Shown: positions 36,853-45,483, counted from the stretch's first letter. The stretch is DNA of 64,000 nucleotides from Variovorax boronicumulans (GCF_030812215.1 NZ_JAUSSG010000002.1:496001-560000); one strand, 5' to 3'. Made by a program: numbers and translations. Notes: generated from the letters alone by a model not told the origin.

Positions 36853-38121
36853 ATGACCGAACCCATCGACTCGTCCACCGGCGTCAAGCGCCGCACCCTG
36901 CTGCAGGGCACCGCCGGCATCCTGGCCACGGGCATCGCGCCCTTCGTGCATGCACAGGAAAAGGTCGTGCTGCGCTACCTGGGCACCGCGGTGAACCAGG
37001 ACAAGGCCATCGCCGAGAAGTTCAAGGCCGACACCGGCATCGAGATCCAGTACGTGGCCGTGACCACCGACGACGTGACCAAGCGCGCCGTGACCGCACC
37101 CAACAGCTTCGACCTGATCGACACCGAGTTCTTCTCGCTCAAGAAGATCGTGCCGACCGGCAACCTGAAAGGCATCGACACCAAGCGCGTGAAGAACGCC
37201 GGCAAGATCACCTCGCTCTTCACCAAGGGCGAAGTGGCCGGCAAGAAGGTCGGCGACCAGGGCACGGCGCCCGTGAAGGTGATCTATCTCGAGGGCGAGA
37301 AGAGCAAGGCCTTCGCCAAGTCGGCCACGCAGTTCATGTCGCTGATTCCGACCACCTACAACGCCGACACGCTGGGCATTCGCCCCGACCTCATCAAGCG
37401 CCCGATCGGCTCGTGGGCCGAGTTGCTGAACCCCGAGTTCAAGGGCAAGGCCGCCATCTTGAACATTCCCTCGATCGGCATCATGGACGCCGCGATGGTG
37501 GTTGAAGCCAAGGGCATCCACAAGTACGCCGACAAGGGCAACATGACCAAGGCGGAGATCGACCTCACGATCAAAACGCTGATCGAAGCCAAGAAGGCCG
37601 GCCAGTTCCGCGCGCTGTGGAAGGACTTCAACGAGTCGGTCAACCTCATGGCGTCGGGCGAGGTGGTGATCCAGTCGATGTGGTCGCCTGCCGTCACGGC
37701 CGTGCGCGGCAAGGGCATCGACTGCACCTTCCAGCCGCTCAAGGAAGGCTATCGCGCCTGGGCCTCGGGCTTCGGCCTGCCGGCCACGCTCTCGGGCAAG
37801 AAGCTCGACGGCGCCTACGAGTTCATCAACTGGTTCCTCGACGGCTGGGCCGGCGCGTACCTCAACCGCCAGGGCTACTACAGCGCCGTGCTGGACACCG
37901 CCAAGACCAAGATGGAAGCCTACGAGTGGGCCTACTGGATGGAAGGCAAGCCCGCCGCGCAGGACATCAAGAGTCCCCAGGGCGACGTGATCGCCAAGGC
38001 CGGCGCGGTGCGCGACGGCGGCAGCTACGAGCAGCGCATGGGCGGCATCGCGTGCTGGAACGCGGTGATGGACGAGAACGAATACATGGTCCGCAAGTGG
38101 AACGAGTTCGTCGCCGCCTGA
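36853..38121 (+). CDS. polyamine-type ABC transporter substrate-binding protein
   Basis: The 422-residue periplasmic protein is preceded by GGAGACC and begins with a twin-arginine-type signal (VKRRTLLQGTAGILATG, cleavage near VHAQ). The mature part begins VVLRYLGTAVNQDKAIAEKF, as in the PotD/Fut-like type II receptors, and includes EFINWFLDGWAGAYLNRQGYY. Family membership indicates spermidine/putrescine-like or related cationic ligands, but the actual ligand is not determined. Permease genes follow 16 bases downstream. Confidence 0.85.
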   Translation: MTEPIDSSTGVKRRTLLQGTAGILATGIAPFVHAQEKVVLRYLGTAVNQDKAIAEKFKADTGIEIQYVAVTTDDVTKRAVTAPNSFDLIDTEFFSLKKIVPTGNLKGIDTKRVKNAGKITSLFTKGEVAGKKVGDQGTAPVKVIYLEGEKSKAFAKSATQFMSLIPTTYNADTLGIRPDLIKRPIGSWAELLNPEFKGKAAILNIPSIGIMDAAMVVEAKGIHKYADKGNMTKAEIDLTIKTLIEAKKAGQFRALWKDFNESVNLMASGEVVIQSMWSPAVTAVRGKGIDCTFQPLKEGYRAWASGFGLPATLSGKKLDGAYEFINWFLDGWAGAYLNRQGYYSAVLDTAKTKMEAYEWAYWMEGKPAAQDIKSPQGDVIAKAGAVRDGGSYEQRMGGIACWNAVMDENEYMVRKWNEFVAA

Positions 38122-38137
38122 CCGCCTCGCCGATCCT

Positions 38138-39055
38138 GTGAGCGCTCCCGCCACCCGCGCCTCCGCCGCCGCCGACCCGCTCCACACCGTGAAGGCGTGG
38201 TGGCAGGCGGCGCCGTTCGCGCTGGTGTTCTTGTTGTTCTTTTTGATTCCGCTGGCGCTGGTCGCGATGGTCAGCCTGTGGAATTTCAACGAGTACGAGC
38301 TGATCCCCGCGATCACGCTGCGCAACTACCTGAGCCTGTTCGAGGGCTGCTCGCACCTCACCGACAACGGCGACCTGTGCGTCACGCTCAACACGTACCT
38401 GAGCACCTTCAAGTTCTGCGTGCTGGTGTGGGGCATCACGCTGCTGGTCGGCTTCTCGGTCGCGTACTTCCTCGCGTTCCATGTGCGCTCCTCGACCATG
38501 CAGACGGTGCTGTTCGTGCTGTGCACCGTGCCCTTCTGGACATCGAACGTGATCCGCATGATCTCGTGGGTGCCGCTCCTGGGGCGCAACGGCCTGGTCA
38601 ACCAGGCGCTGATGGGTGCAGGCCTCGTGAACCAGCCGGTCGAGTGGCTGCTGTTCTCCGATTTCTCGGTGGTGCTGGCCTTCGTGCACCTCTACACGAT
38701 GTTCATGATCGTGCCGATCTTCAACAGCATGATGCGCATCGACCGTTCGCTGCTCGAAGCGGCGAACGACGCGGGCGCCTCGGGTTGGCAGACGCTCTGG
38801 AACGTGGTGGTGCCGCTGTCGCGCACCGGCATCCTGATCGGCTCGATCTTCGTCATCACCATCGTGATGGGCGACTTCGTGACCATCGGCGTGATGGGCG
38901 GGCAGCAGATCGCCTCGATCGGCAAGATCATCCAGGTGCAGACCTCGTACCTGCAGTTTCCGCTGGCTGCGGCCAACGCGATGATCCTGCTGGCGGTGGT
39001 GCTGATGATCATCTGGGGATTGACCCGGCTGGTCGACATTCGCAAGGAACTCTAG
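38138..39055 (+). CDS. polyamine-type ABC transporter permease 1
   Basis: This 305-residue PotB-like membrane protein has six hydrophobic helices and the EAA coupling loop at about residues 205-225 (LLEAANDAGASGWQTLWNVV). A large periplasmic loop with the Cys-containing segment EGCSHLTDNGDLCV follows the first helix. The start is a GTG 16 bases after the binding-protein gene; no strong ribosome site is visible, so reinitiation from the upstream gene is likely. Confidence 0.86.
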   Translation: MSAPATRASAAADPLHTVKAWWQAAPFALVFLLFFLIPLALVAMVSLWNFNEYELIPAITLRNYLSLFEGCSHLTDNGDLCVTLNTYLSTFKFCVLVWGITLLVGFSVAYFLAFHVRSSTMQTVLFVLCTVPFWTSNVIRMISWVPLLGRNGLVNQALMGAGLVNQPVEWLLFSDFSVVLAFVHLYTMFMIVPIFNSMMRIDRSLLEAANDAGASGWQTLWNVVVPLSRTGILIGSIFVITIVMGDFVTIGVMGGQQIASIGKIIQVQTSYLQFPLAAANAMILLAVVLMIIWGLTRLVDIRKEL

Positions 39056-39058
39056 AAA

Positions 39059-39142
39059 TGACGCCCCCACGCTCATCGCTTCGCGTATCGCTGCCCCCCA
39101 AGGGGGTGCGTCAGTGCCTTCGGGCGGCCGGGCGGCACTGAC
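39059..39142. repeat. intergenic repeat and hairpin inside the ABC operon
   Basis: The 87-base gap between the two permease genes holds ACGCCCCCACGCTCATCGCT and a C-rich/G-rich box (CCCCCCAAGGGGG). I recall very similar text as a dispersed intergenic element in Comamonadaceae, from memory only. It continues into a perfect nine-pair hairpin GTCAGTGCC/GGCACTGAC (39110-39142) that ends on the base before the next start codon. Confidence 0.5.
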
Positions 39143-40033
39143 ATGCAGACGCCCATCAGCGCGCAGCGCGCCCCCGGCTTCTGGCCCCTGGCCATCGTGT
39201 TCGCCTTGTTCGTGCTGTTCCTCTACGGCCCGATGATCACGATCTTCGTGCTGAGCTTCCAGGGCCCCGAGGGCGGCCTGACCTTTCCGCTGCGCGGCGT
39301 CTCGCTGCACTGGTTCTACAAGCTGGCCGAGGGCCTCGGCACGGTCGACATCGGCGCGGCCTTCAGGCGCTCGCTGGCGTTGGGCGCGGTGGTGATGGCC
39401 TTCACCGTGGCGCTGTCGGTGCTGGCCGGGCTCGCGTTCCGCAAGAAGCTCAAGGGCGGCAACGCGCTCTTCTTCGTGACGGTGGCGAGCCTGATCATGC
39501 CGTCGATCATCATTTCGCTGGGCATCGGCCTGCAGTTCCGGCTGCTCGATACCGGGATCAAGAGCATGCTCACAGCAATGGACGCGACCACGCTGCTCGA
39601 AGGCTACGGCACCGCGCTCGGCCTCTTCAGCTCCGCCCTCGGCGCCCACCTGACGTGGACCCTGCCCTTCGGCCTGCTCATCATGTTCGCGGTGTTCAAC
39701 CGCTTCAACCCGGCGTACGAAGAAGCGGCGCGCGACCTCGGCGCCACGCCCTGGCAGACCTTCCGCTTCGTGGTGCTGCCGCTGATCGGCCCCTCGGTCG
39801 TGGGCATCGGCATGTTCGGCTTCACGCTCTCGTGGGACGAGATCGCCCGCACCTCGCAGGCCATCGGCGACGTCAACACGCTGCCGCTCGAGCTGCAGGG
39901 GCTGACCTCGACGGTCACCACGCCCTCGATCTATGCCCTGGGGACGGTGACCACCGTCGTCTCGCTGCTGGTCATGGCGGTGGCGCTCGGTGCGGCCTCG
40001 CTGCTGCGCCGACGTGCCGTTCGGCCTATGTGA
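39143..40033 (+). CDS. polyamine-type ABC transporter permease 2
   Basis: This 296-residue PotC-like permease has six hydrophobic helices and an EAA loop at about residues 190-210 (YEEAARDLGATPWQTFRFVVL). It completes the importer with the preceding three genes. The ATG follows directly on a nine-pair hairpin and has no recognisable ribosome site, unlike the first genes of the operon, so its translation may be controlled or weak. It is the last gene of the operon. Confidence 0.87.
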   Translation: MQTPISAQRAPGFWPLAIVFALFVLFLYGPMITIFVLSFQGPEGGLTFPLRGVSLHWFYKLAEGLGTVDIGAAFRRSLALGAVVMAFTVALSVLAGLAFRKKLKGGNALFFVTVASLIMPSIIISLGIGLQFRLLDTGIKSMLTAMDATTLLEGYGTALGLFSSALGAHLTWTLPFGLLIMFAVFNRFNPAYEEAARDLGATPWQTFRFVVLPLIGPSVVGIGMFGFTLSWDEIARTSQAIGDVNTLPLELQGLTSTVTTPSIYALGTVTTVVSLLVMAVALGAASLLRRRAVRPM

Positions 40034-40052
40034 GCGTTTTCTTACAGCCGCC

Positions 40053-40058
40053 TAAAAT
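40053..40058 (+). promoter_or_regulatory. -10 element before the sterol desaturase gene
   Basis: TAAAAT lies 39 bases ahead of the start codon in an AT-richer patch between the ABC operon and the desaturase gene. No clear -35 element accompanies it. Confidence 0.35.
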
Positions 40059-40096
40059 CGCGCTCCAACAAAAACGCAAGCGAGAGAGAGGCGGAC

Positions 40097-41221
40097 ATGC
40101 TCGACAAACTGAACGACTTCACGGCGAGCCACGGCGAACTGCAGCGTGGCCGCGGCCTCGTCACGGGAACCATTGCCCTCAGCCTGGCCATCCTGTGCTT
40201 CCTCGGCGTGCTGGCCTTCCATTTTCCGCAGTACCTCACCACGCCCGAGCTGCGCAAGAGCTACAACGTCGACCTGATGCGCTACATCCTGCTCGCGGCG
40301 CTGGTCATCTCGGGCGGGCTCTCGCTGGTCAACATCATCTTCAACCGCTCGCGCTGGCTCTCGTCGGCCGCGTTTCTTCTGGTGGCGGCCTCGGCGCTGC
40401 TCGGCGGGCACAAGGTGCCGGTGCATGACTTCGCGGACAACACGCCGTACATCGGCCTGGACTGGTTCATCCTCGACCTCTTGGGCTCGTCGCTGATCTT
40501 CATCTTCATCGAGAAGCTGTTCGCGCTGCGCAAAGACCAGCCGGTGTTCCGCGAAGAGTGGCAGACCGACTTCCACCACTTCGTGGTGAACCACATGATC
40601 GTGGGCTTCGTGCTGCTGGCCACCAACCTGATGGTGCACAAGCTCTTCGGCTGGGCTGCCAACGACGGCATCCGCGGCTGGGTGGGCAACCTGCCGTTCT
40701 GGGCCGGCATTCTGCTCATCATTCTTGTGGCGGACCTCGTGCAGTACTGGACGCACCGCGCCTACCACGAGGTGCCGGTGCTCTGGCGCCTGCACGCGGT
40801 GCACCACAGCGTCAAAAGCATGGACTGGATGGCCGGCTCGCGCCAGCACATCCTGGAGCTCTTGATCACGCGCACGCTGGTGCTCGCGCCGATCTACGTG
40901 CTGGGCTTCAGCAAGGAAGTGATCGACGCCTACATCGTGGTGGTGGGCTTCCAGGCGGTGTTCAACCACTGCAACGTGAGCGTGCGGCTCGGGCCGCTGC
41001 GCTACCTCATCGTCACGCCCAACTTCCACCACTGGCACCACAGCCAGGACATCGAGGCGCTCGACAAGAACTACGCGGCGCACTATGCCTTTCTCGACTA
41101 CATCTTCGGCACCGCGGTGAAGAGCACCAAGCTCTGGCCCGAAAAATACGGCGTGCTGGGCGACTACGTGCCCAACGGCTTCTTCAAGCAGTTGAAGTTC
41201 CCGTTCGTCTGGAAAGGATGA
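40097..41221 (+). CDS. fatty acid hydroxylase/sterol desaturase superfamily membrane protein
   Basis: This 374-residue integral membrane protein carries the three histidine clusters that bind a di-iron site: HRAYH (HxxxH), LHAVHHS (HxxHH) and FHHWHHSQD. Several hydrophobic helices precede and separate them. The family hydroxylates or desaturates lipids in bacteria; no substrate can be named. GAGAGAGG lies just before the start. The stop overlaps the next gene (ATGA), so the lipoprotein downstream is translationally coupled. Confidence 0.88.
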   Translation: MLDKLNDFTASHGELQRGRGLVTGTIALSLAILCFLGVLAFHFPQYLTTPELRKSYNVDLMRYILLAALVISGGLSLVNIIFNRSRWLSSAAFLLVAASALLGGHKVPVHDFADNTPYIGLDWFILDLLGSSLIFIFIEKLFALRKDQPVFREEWQTDFHHFVVNHMIVGFVLLATNLMVHKLFGWAANDGIRGWVGNLPFWAGILLIILVADLVQYWTHRAYHEVPVLWRLHAVHHSVKSMDWMAGSRQHILELLITRTLVLAPIYVLGFSKEVIDAYIVVVGFQAVFNHCNVSVRLGPLRYLIVTPNFHHWHHSQDIEALDKNYAAHYAFLDYIFGTAVKSTKLWPEKYGVLGDYVPNGFFKQLKFPFVWKG

Positions 41222-42009
41222 TGCGCGCCGCTCTTCGCGCCGCCGCGCTCGTGGCCGCGGCGGGTGCCGCGCTGCTGCTCTCGGCCTGCGCCACCCGGGT
41301 CGACCTGCCCTCCAAGGATTCGGGCCTGCGCCTTCGGGTACAGAGCTCGGTCATCGCGCCGGGCAACGGCGGCGAACTCATCACGGCCAGCGCGCTGGAG
41401 CCCGGCGACATCCTGCTGAGCTCGATCGCCACGGTCAATTCCTTCGGCATCCGGCTGGGCACTTTCTCGCCGGTGAGCCATGCACTGCTGTACCTGGGCG
41501 ACGGGCTGATCGCCGAAGCCGTGGGCACCGGCGTGCGCGCGCGGCCGCTGGCCGACGTGGTGGCCGAGGAACAGATGGTGGTCGCCTTTCGCGTGCCGGG
41601 CCTGGACGACGCGGGGGTCGCGAAGCTGCGCACCTGGGCCAATTCGCAGGTCGGCACGCGCTACAACACCACCGGCGTGTTGCTGAACGCGCCCTTCGTG
41701 CTGAACCGGCGCCTCTGCGAGCTGCCGCTGATTCCTTCGTCGGTGAGCAACTTCTGCATCAGCGGCATGGCCATGGTGCAGTTGGGCGCAAGCCGCGACG
41801 ACCAGTTCTTCTGCTCGCAGTTCGTGCTGGAGGCCTACCGCCAGGCGGGCCTGCCGATCACCGTGGCCGATCCGCGCTGGGTGAGCCCTGCCGACCTCCT
41901 GCACATGCGCGAGGGCGACGTGCCCTCCATTGCCGCGACGCAGCCGCTGCGCTACATCGGGCACCTGAAGTACAACGCGCCGCCGATCCTGGCGGCCGAT
42001 GGGCCTTGA
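41218..42009 (+). CDS. lipoprotein with permuted papain-like (YaeF/YiiX-type) fold
   Basis: The 263-residue protein has a lipoprotein signal with lipobox LLSAC (Cys24 region). The domain shows the circularly permuted NlpC/P60 order: a GDILLSS opening, then the histidine in SPVSHALLYLGDGLIAEA, then the cysteine in DQFFCSQFVLEAYRQAG. Permuted members act as amidases or acyltransferases on lipids or peptidoglycan. Coupling to a fatty-acid hydroxylase-type gene hints at lipid modification in the envelope, which is inference. ATG at 41218 or 41221 is equally possible. Confidence 0.78.
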   Translation: MMRAALRAAALVAAAGAALLLSACATRVDLPSKDSGLRLRVQSSVIAPGNGGELITASALEPGDILLSSIATVNSFGIRLGTFSPVSHALLYLGDGLIAEAVGTGVRARPLADVVAEEQMVVAFRVPGLDDAGVAKLRTWANSQVGTRYNTTGVLLNAPFVLNRRLCELPLIPSSVSNFCISGMAMVQLGASRDDQFFCSQFVLEAYRQAGLPITVADPRWVSPADLLHMREGDVPSIAATQPLRYIGHLKYNAPPILAADGP

Positions 42010-43247
42010 CCGTCTTGAGCACGCCTTTCCAGTTCGATGTCGTCGTGGTCGGCGCCGGTGCGGCCGGGCTGTTCTGTGCCGGGGTGGCGGGCCAGCGCGG
42101 GCTCAAGGTGCTCTTGGTCGACCACAGCGAAAAGGTCGGCGAGAAGATCCGCATCTCGGGCGGCGGGCGGGCCAACTTCACCAACCGCGACCTCGACGTG
42201 CGCGCGCCGCAGCGCCACTTCATCGGAGACAACCCGAATTTCTGCCGCTCGGCCTTGTCGCGCTATGCGCCGCAGCAATTCATCGACCTGGTGCAGAAAC
42301 ACGGCATCGCCTTTCACGAGAAGCACAAGGGGCAGCTCTTTTGCGACGGTTCCTCGCAGCAGATCGTGGACATGCTGCTGGCGGAATGCGCGGCCGGCGG
42401 GGTGACGCGGTGGCAGCCGTGCAAACTGGGGGACATTGCTTTTTCTCCAGCAACCGCTGATGCAGCGGGCGTTGGAAGCTATCGAATTGATAGCGATCGC
42501 GGCGTCATCGAGACACCGAAGCTGGTGATTGCGACCGGCGGCCTGTCGATCCCCCAGATTGGCGCCAGCGACTTCGGCTATCGCATCGCCGAGCAGTTCG
42601 GCCTGCGCGTGGTCACGCCCCGCCCGGCCCTCGTGCCGCTGACTTTCGGCGGTGAAGCCTGGGCGCCATATGCCGAACTGGCCGGGCTCGCGCTGCCGGT
42701 GCGGATCGAAACCGGGGCCAAGAAGGAAAAGATGGCTTTTCTCGAAGATCTGCTGTTCACCCACCGGGGGCTTTCCGGTCCGGCGGTGCTGCAGATTTCG
42801 AGCTACTGGAAGCCCGGCGCCCCGCTCACCATCGATTTCGCGCCCGGCACGGACGTGGCCGAGGCGCTGGGCGAAGCCAAGCTGCGCTCGAAGAAGCGCA
42901 TCGCCAACGAACTGGCCACGCTGGTGCCCTCCCGGCTGGCGGACGCCTGGGTCGGGCAGGATCCGGCGCTGCAGCGGCCCGTCAACGAAGCGGCCGACAA
43001 GGCGCTGGCGGCGCTGTCCGAGCGCATCGCCCGCTGGCAGATCACCCCGAGCGGCACCGAGGGCTACAAGAAGGCCGAGGTCACCGCGGGAGGCGTCGAC
43101 ACCCGCGATCTGTCCTCCCAGACCATGGAATCGAAGCAGCCGGGGCTTTATTTCATCGGCGAAGTGGTCGATGTGACGGGTTGGTTGGGCGGATACAACT
43201 TCCAATGGGCCTGGGCGAGTGCCCATGCCTGCGCAACCGCGCTATAA
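42006..43247 (+). CDS. HI0933/YhiN-type NAD(P)/FAD-dependent oxidoreductase
   Basis: This 413-residue flavoprotein has the dinucleotide motif VVGAGAAGLFCAGVAGQRG, KVGEKIRISGGGRANFTN and the C-terminal VDVTGWLGGYNFQWAWASAHACA, all typical of the YhiN/HI0933 (BaiN-like) family. The biological reaction is unknown for most members. The frame opens with a TTG overlapping the upstream stop; no upstream ATG exists, so the exact start is uncertain. Its stop codon overlaps the -10 element of the rpsU promoter. Confidence 0.85.
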   Translation: MTVLSTPFQFDVVVVGAGAAGLFCAGVAGQRGLKVLLVDHSEKVGEKIRISGGGRANFTNRDLDVRAPQRHFIGDNPNFCRSALSRYAPQQFIDLVQKHGIAFHEKHKGQLFCDGSSQQIVDMLLAECAAGGVTRWQPCKLGDIAFSPATADAAGVGSYRIDSDRGVIETPKLVIATGGLSIPQIGASDFGYRIAEQFGLRVVTPRPALVPLTFGGEAWAPYAELAGLALPVRIETGAKKEKMAFLEDLLFTHRGLSGPAVLQISSYWKPGAPLTIDFAPGTDVAEALGEAKLRSKKRIANELATLVPSRLADAWVGQDPALQRPVNEAADKALAALSERIARWQITPSGTEGYKKAEVTAGGVDTRDLSSQTMESKQPGLYFIGEVVDVTGWLGGYNFQWAWASAHACATAL

Positions 43248-43248
43248 T
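43243..43248 (+). promoter_or_regulatory. -10 element of the rpsU promoter
   Basis: Perfect TATAAT overlapping the TAA stop of the flavoprotein gene, 111 bases ahead of rpsU. A partial -35 (TGCCCA, three of six) sits 17 bases upstream. Confidence 0.55.
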
Positions 43249-43358
43249 CGCGGGCTAACTTTTGGCCTTCCCTCAACGGCCGCAAAAAGATTTCAGTTGA
43301 GGAACCCCGGCTTGGGGCCTCGATCTCCCCAGGCCAAATTCAATTCAACGATTCATCA

Positions 43359-43571
43359 ATGACCACCATCCGCGTTAAAGAAAACGAGCCCTTCGACGTC
43401 GCTCTGCGTCGCTTCAAGCGCACCATCGAAAAGCTCGGCCTGCTGACCGACCTGCGCGCCCGCGAGTTCTACGAAAAGCCGACCGCCGAGCGCAAGCGCA
43501 AGAAGGCAGCCGCCGTCAAGCGCCACTACAAGCGCGTGCGCAGCATGCAGCTCCCCAAGAAGCTGTACTAA
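43359..43571 (+). CDS. rpsU: 30S ribosomal protein S21
   Basis: This 70-residue small-subunit protein is involved in translation initiation. The sequence ([20 protein letters not shown] onward, ending MQLPKKLY) matches the family end to end. It is followed by a strong terminator and then yqeY; the dnaG and rpoD genes that often complete this operon are not present in the next 10 kb. Its leader contains a GGCC/GGCC inverted repeat near 43265. Confidence 0.96.
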
Positions 43572-43629
43572 GCAACACCTGCGGGCAGCCGGCCCTCGAC
43601 GAAAGTCTCGCCAGCGCCCCGTTGCACCA

Positions 43630-43666
43630 GCCGCGCCAGGGAAACCTGCCGCGGCTTTTGTTTTTT
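43630..43666 (+). terminator. intrinsic terminator between rpsU and yqeY
   Basis: GCCGCG-C-CAGG / CCTG-C-CGCGGC with a GAAA loop forms an eleven-layer stem with one C-C mismatch, followed by TTTTGTTTTTT. It sits 58 bases after rpsU and just ahead of the yqeY ribosome site, so rpsU and yqeY may be only partly coexpressed. Confidence 0.88.
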
Positions 43667-43679
43667 CCGAAAGGCTGAC

Positions 43680-44129
43680 ATGACACTCAAAGAACAAATC
43701 ACCGAAGACATGAAGACGGCGATGCGCGCCAAGGACTCCGAGCGCCTGGGCACCATCCGCCTCTTGCTCGCTGCATTGAAGCAGAAGGAAGTCGACGAGC
43801 GCGTGGAGCTGGACGACGCCATGGTCGTGTCCATCGTCGACAAAATGGTCAAGCAGCGCAAGGACTCCATCGCCGCGTTCACCACCGGCGGCCGCGCCGA
43901 CCTCGCCGACAAGGAAGCCGCCGAGATCAAGGTGCTCGAGGTCTACCTGCCCCAGCGCATGAGCGCCGAGGAAACCACCGCCGCCGTGAAAGCCATCGTG
44001 GCCGAACTGGGCGCCAGCGGCCCCGGCGACATGGGCAAGGTGATGGGCGTGGTCAAGACCCGCCTGGCCGGCAAGGCCGACATGGGCCAGGTCAGCGCAG
44101 CGGTCAAGGCCGCACTGACGGGCGCCTGA
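43680..44129 (+). CDS. GatB/YqeY domain-containing protein
   Basis: This 149-residue all-helical protein is related to the tail domain of the amidotransferase subunit GatB. The family pattern LKEQITEDMKTAMRAKDSER, LAALKQKEVDER and ADMGQVSAAVKAAL is complete. Its molecular role is not established; it often follows rpsU, as here. GAAAGG is placed well for the ATG. The stop shares a base with the Nudix start (TGATG). Confidence 0.92.
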   Translation: MTLKEQITEDMKTAMRAKDSERLGTIRLLLAALKQKEVDERVELDDAMVVSIVDKMVKQRKDSIAAFTTGGRADLADKEAAEIKVLEVYLPQRMSAEETTAAVKAIVAELGASGPGDMGKVMGVVKTRLAGKADMGQVSAAVKAALTGA

Positions 44130-44617
44130 TGAGCGACAGCAGCGCCAGCCCCTCCGACCCGATCCTCAAGGCCTGCGCCTGCCTGGTCGACGCACGGGGC
44201 CGGCTGCTGGTGTTCCGCCACCCCGGGGACGGCAACACGCAACTGCCCAAGGGCACCATCGAGCCCGGTGAATCGCCCGAGTTGGCGGTGCGGCGCGAAC
44301 TGCTCGAGGAGTCGGGCATCGACTTCACGGGCGCGCTGCAGCCGCTCGGCACGCTGGACCGCGAATGCGAGGCCGGCGTCGAGGGCAACACGCACCGCCA
44401 TCCGCAGCTGTGGCACCTGTTCCTGATGCGCGCCGACGGGCCGCTGCCCGAGACCTTCGAACACATGGCCACCGGCAGCCCCGAAGAAGAAGGCCTGGTG
44501 TTTTCCTTCCGCTGGCTCGACGCCGACGACGCCCTCGACGATTTCGCGCTGCCCTATCGCCAGACCATCGAGCGCGTGCGCGCCGCCCTGCTGCTGCCCG
44601 CCTCGACCGACGCCTGA
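44129..44617 (+). CDS. Nudix hydrolase
   Basis: This 162-residue hydrolase acts on nucleoside diphosphate-linked compounds. The Nudix box GX5EX7REUXEEXGU is intact (GTIEPGE through RRELLEESGI, about residues 52-74). The substrate is not evident. It overlaps yqeY by one base and ends three bases before the convergent TauE/SafE gene, so no room remains for a separate terminator. Confidence 0.92.
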   Translation: MSDSSASPSDPILKACACLVDARGRLLVFRHPGDGNTQLPKGTIEPGESPELAVRRELLEESGIDFTGALQPLGTLDRECEAGVEGNTHRHPQLWHLFLMRADGPLPETFEHMATGSPEEEGLVFSFRWLDADDALDDFALPYRQTIERVRAALLLPASTDA

Positions 44618-44620
44618 CGG

Positions 44621-45382
44621 TCAGGCGATGGCGCGCAGCGCCATGTAAGCCCCCAGCAGCGCCAGCCCGGCCAGGAAGCAGCGCTTGAACATCGCCACCG
44701 GCAGCTTCTGCCGCAGCCACGTCCCGATCACCATGCCGCCGATCGCCGGCACCAGCATCGCGACCGAACTGCCCACCGCCGCCATCGGATAACCCCCGTT
44801 GCCCGCGAGCCCAATGCCCAGCACCACGGTCGAGGTGGTGAACGAAATCCCCATCGCCTGGATCAGCGAATCGCGCTGGAAACCCAGCGCCTGCAGATAG
44901 GGCACGGCCGGCACCGCGAACACGCCGGTCACCGCCGTCACCAACCCCGTCGCAACACCCACCAGCGGCCCGAGCCACCACTCGTGCGCCTCGGGTGCAT
45001 GCAGCTGTCGCCCCGTGAGCCCCCAGAGCGCATAGGCCACCAGCGCCATGCCGAGCGCCACCGACGCCCAGGCACCGCCCGGCGCGCCGAACCACAACGC
45101 CCCGCCCAGCGTCCCCACCACGACCCCCGCCTGCATGCCGCCGATGCGCCGCAGCACAGCCCCGAAGCTCGCACGCGGCCCGGTCTGCCAGATGTTGGTG
45201 ACGAGCGACGGCACGATCAGCAGCGCGGCCGCCCGCACCGGCGGCATCCACAGCGCGAGCAGCGCCATCGACACGGTCGGCAGACCGAGCCCGATCACGC
45301 CCTTGATCACACCGGCCAGAAGAAATACGGCGGCCGCCGCGGCCCAGTGGCCCGCCGTCAGTTCGTTGGAAAAAATCGTCAT
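44621..45382 (-). CDS. TauE/SafE family sulfite/organosulfur exporter-like permease
   Basis: This 253-residue membrane protein has about seven to eight hydrophobic helices and the twofold family motif (LLAGVIKGVIGLGLPTVSM near the N-terminus and VATGLVTAVTGVFAVPAVPYL in the middle). Family members export small anions such as sulfite, sulfoacetate or related organic acids; the substrate is unknown. The ATG at 45382 is preferred to one 15 codons upstream. It is divergent from a LysR regulator with a strong palindrome between them. Confidence 0.85.
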   Translation of the reverse strand: MTIFSNELTAGHWAAAAAVFLLAGVIKGVIGLGLPTVSMALLALWMPPVRAAALLIVPSLVTNIWQTGPRASFGAVLRRIGGMQAGVVVGTLGGALWFGAPGGAWASVALGMALVAYALWGLTGRQLHAPEAHEWWLGPLVGVATGLVTAVTGVFAVPAVPYLQALGFQRDSLIQAMGISFTTSTVVLGIGLAGNGGYPMAAVGSSVAMLVPAIGGMVIGTWLRQKLPVAMFKRCFLAGLALLGAYMALRAIA

Positions 45383-45436
45383 TGCCGCCGAGTCTGCAGA
45401 CCCGGCGCGCAACTGGAAATGCGGCATTCGCGCACC

Positions 45437-45461
45437 CAGCCTCAGGCACAGACTGAGGCTG
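45437..45461. promoter_or_regulatory. palindromic operator candidate between TauE/SafE and LysR genes
   Basis: Perfect nine-base arms CAGCCTCAG/CTGAGGCTG are separated by seven bases, midway in the 101-base divergent region. Spacing and dyad symmetry fit a LysR-type binding site. Confidence 0.6.
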
Positions 45462-45483
45462 GCGTGCTACCTTGCGGCCCACC

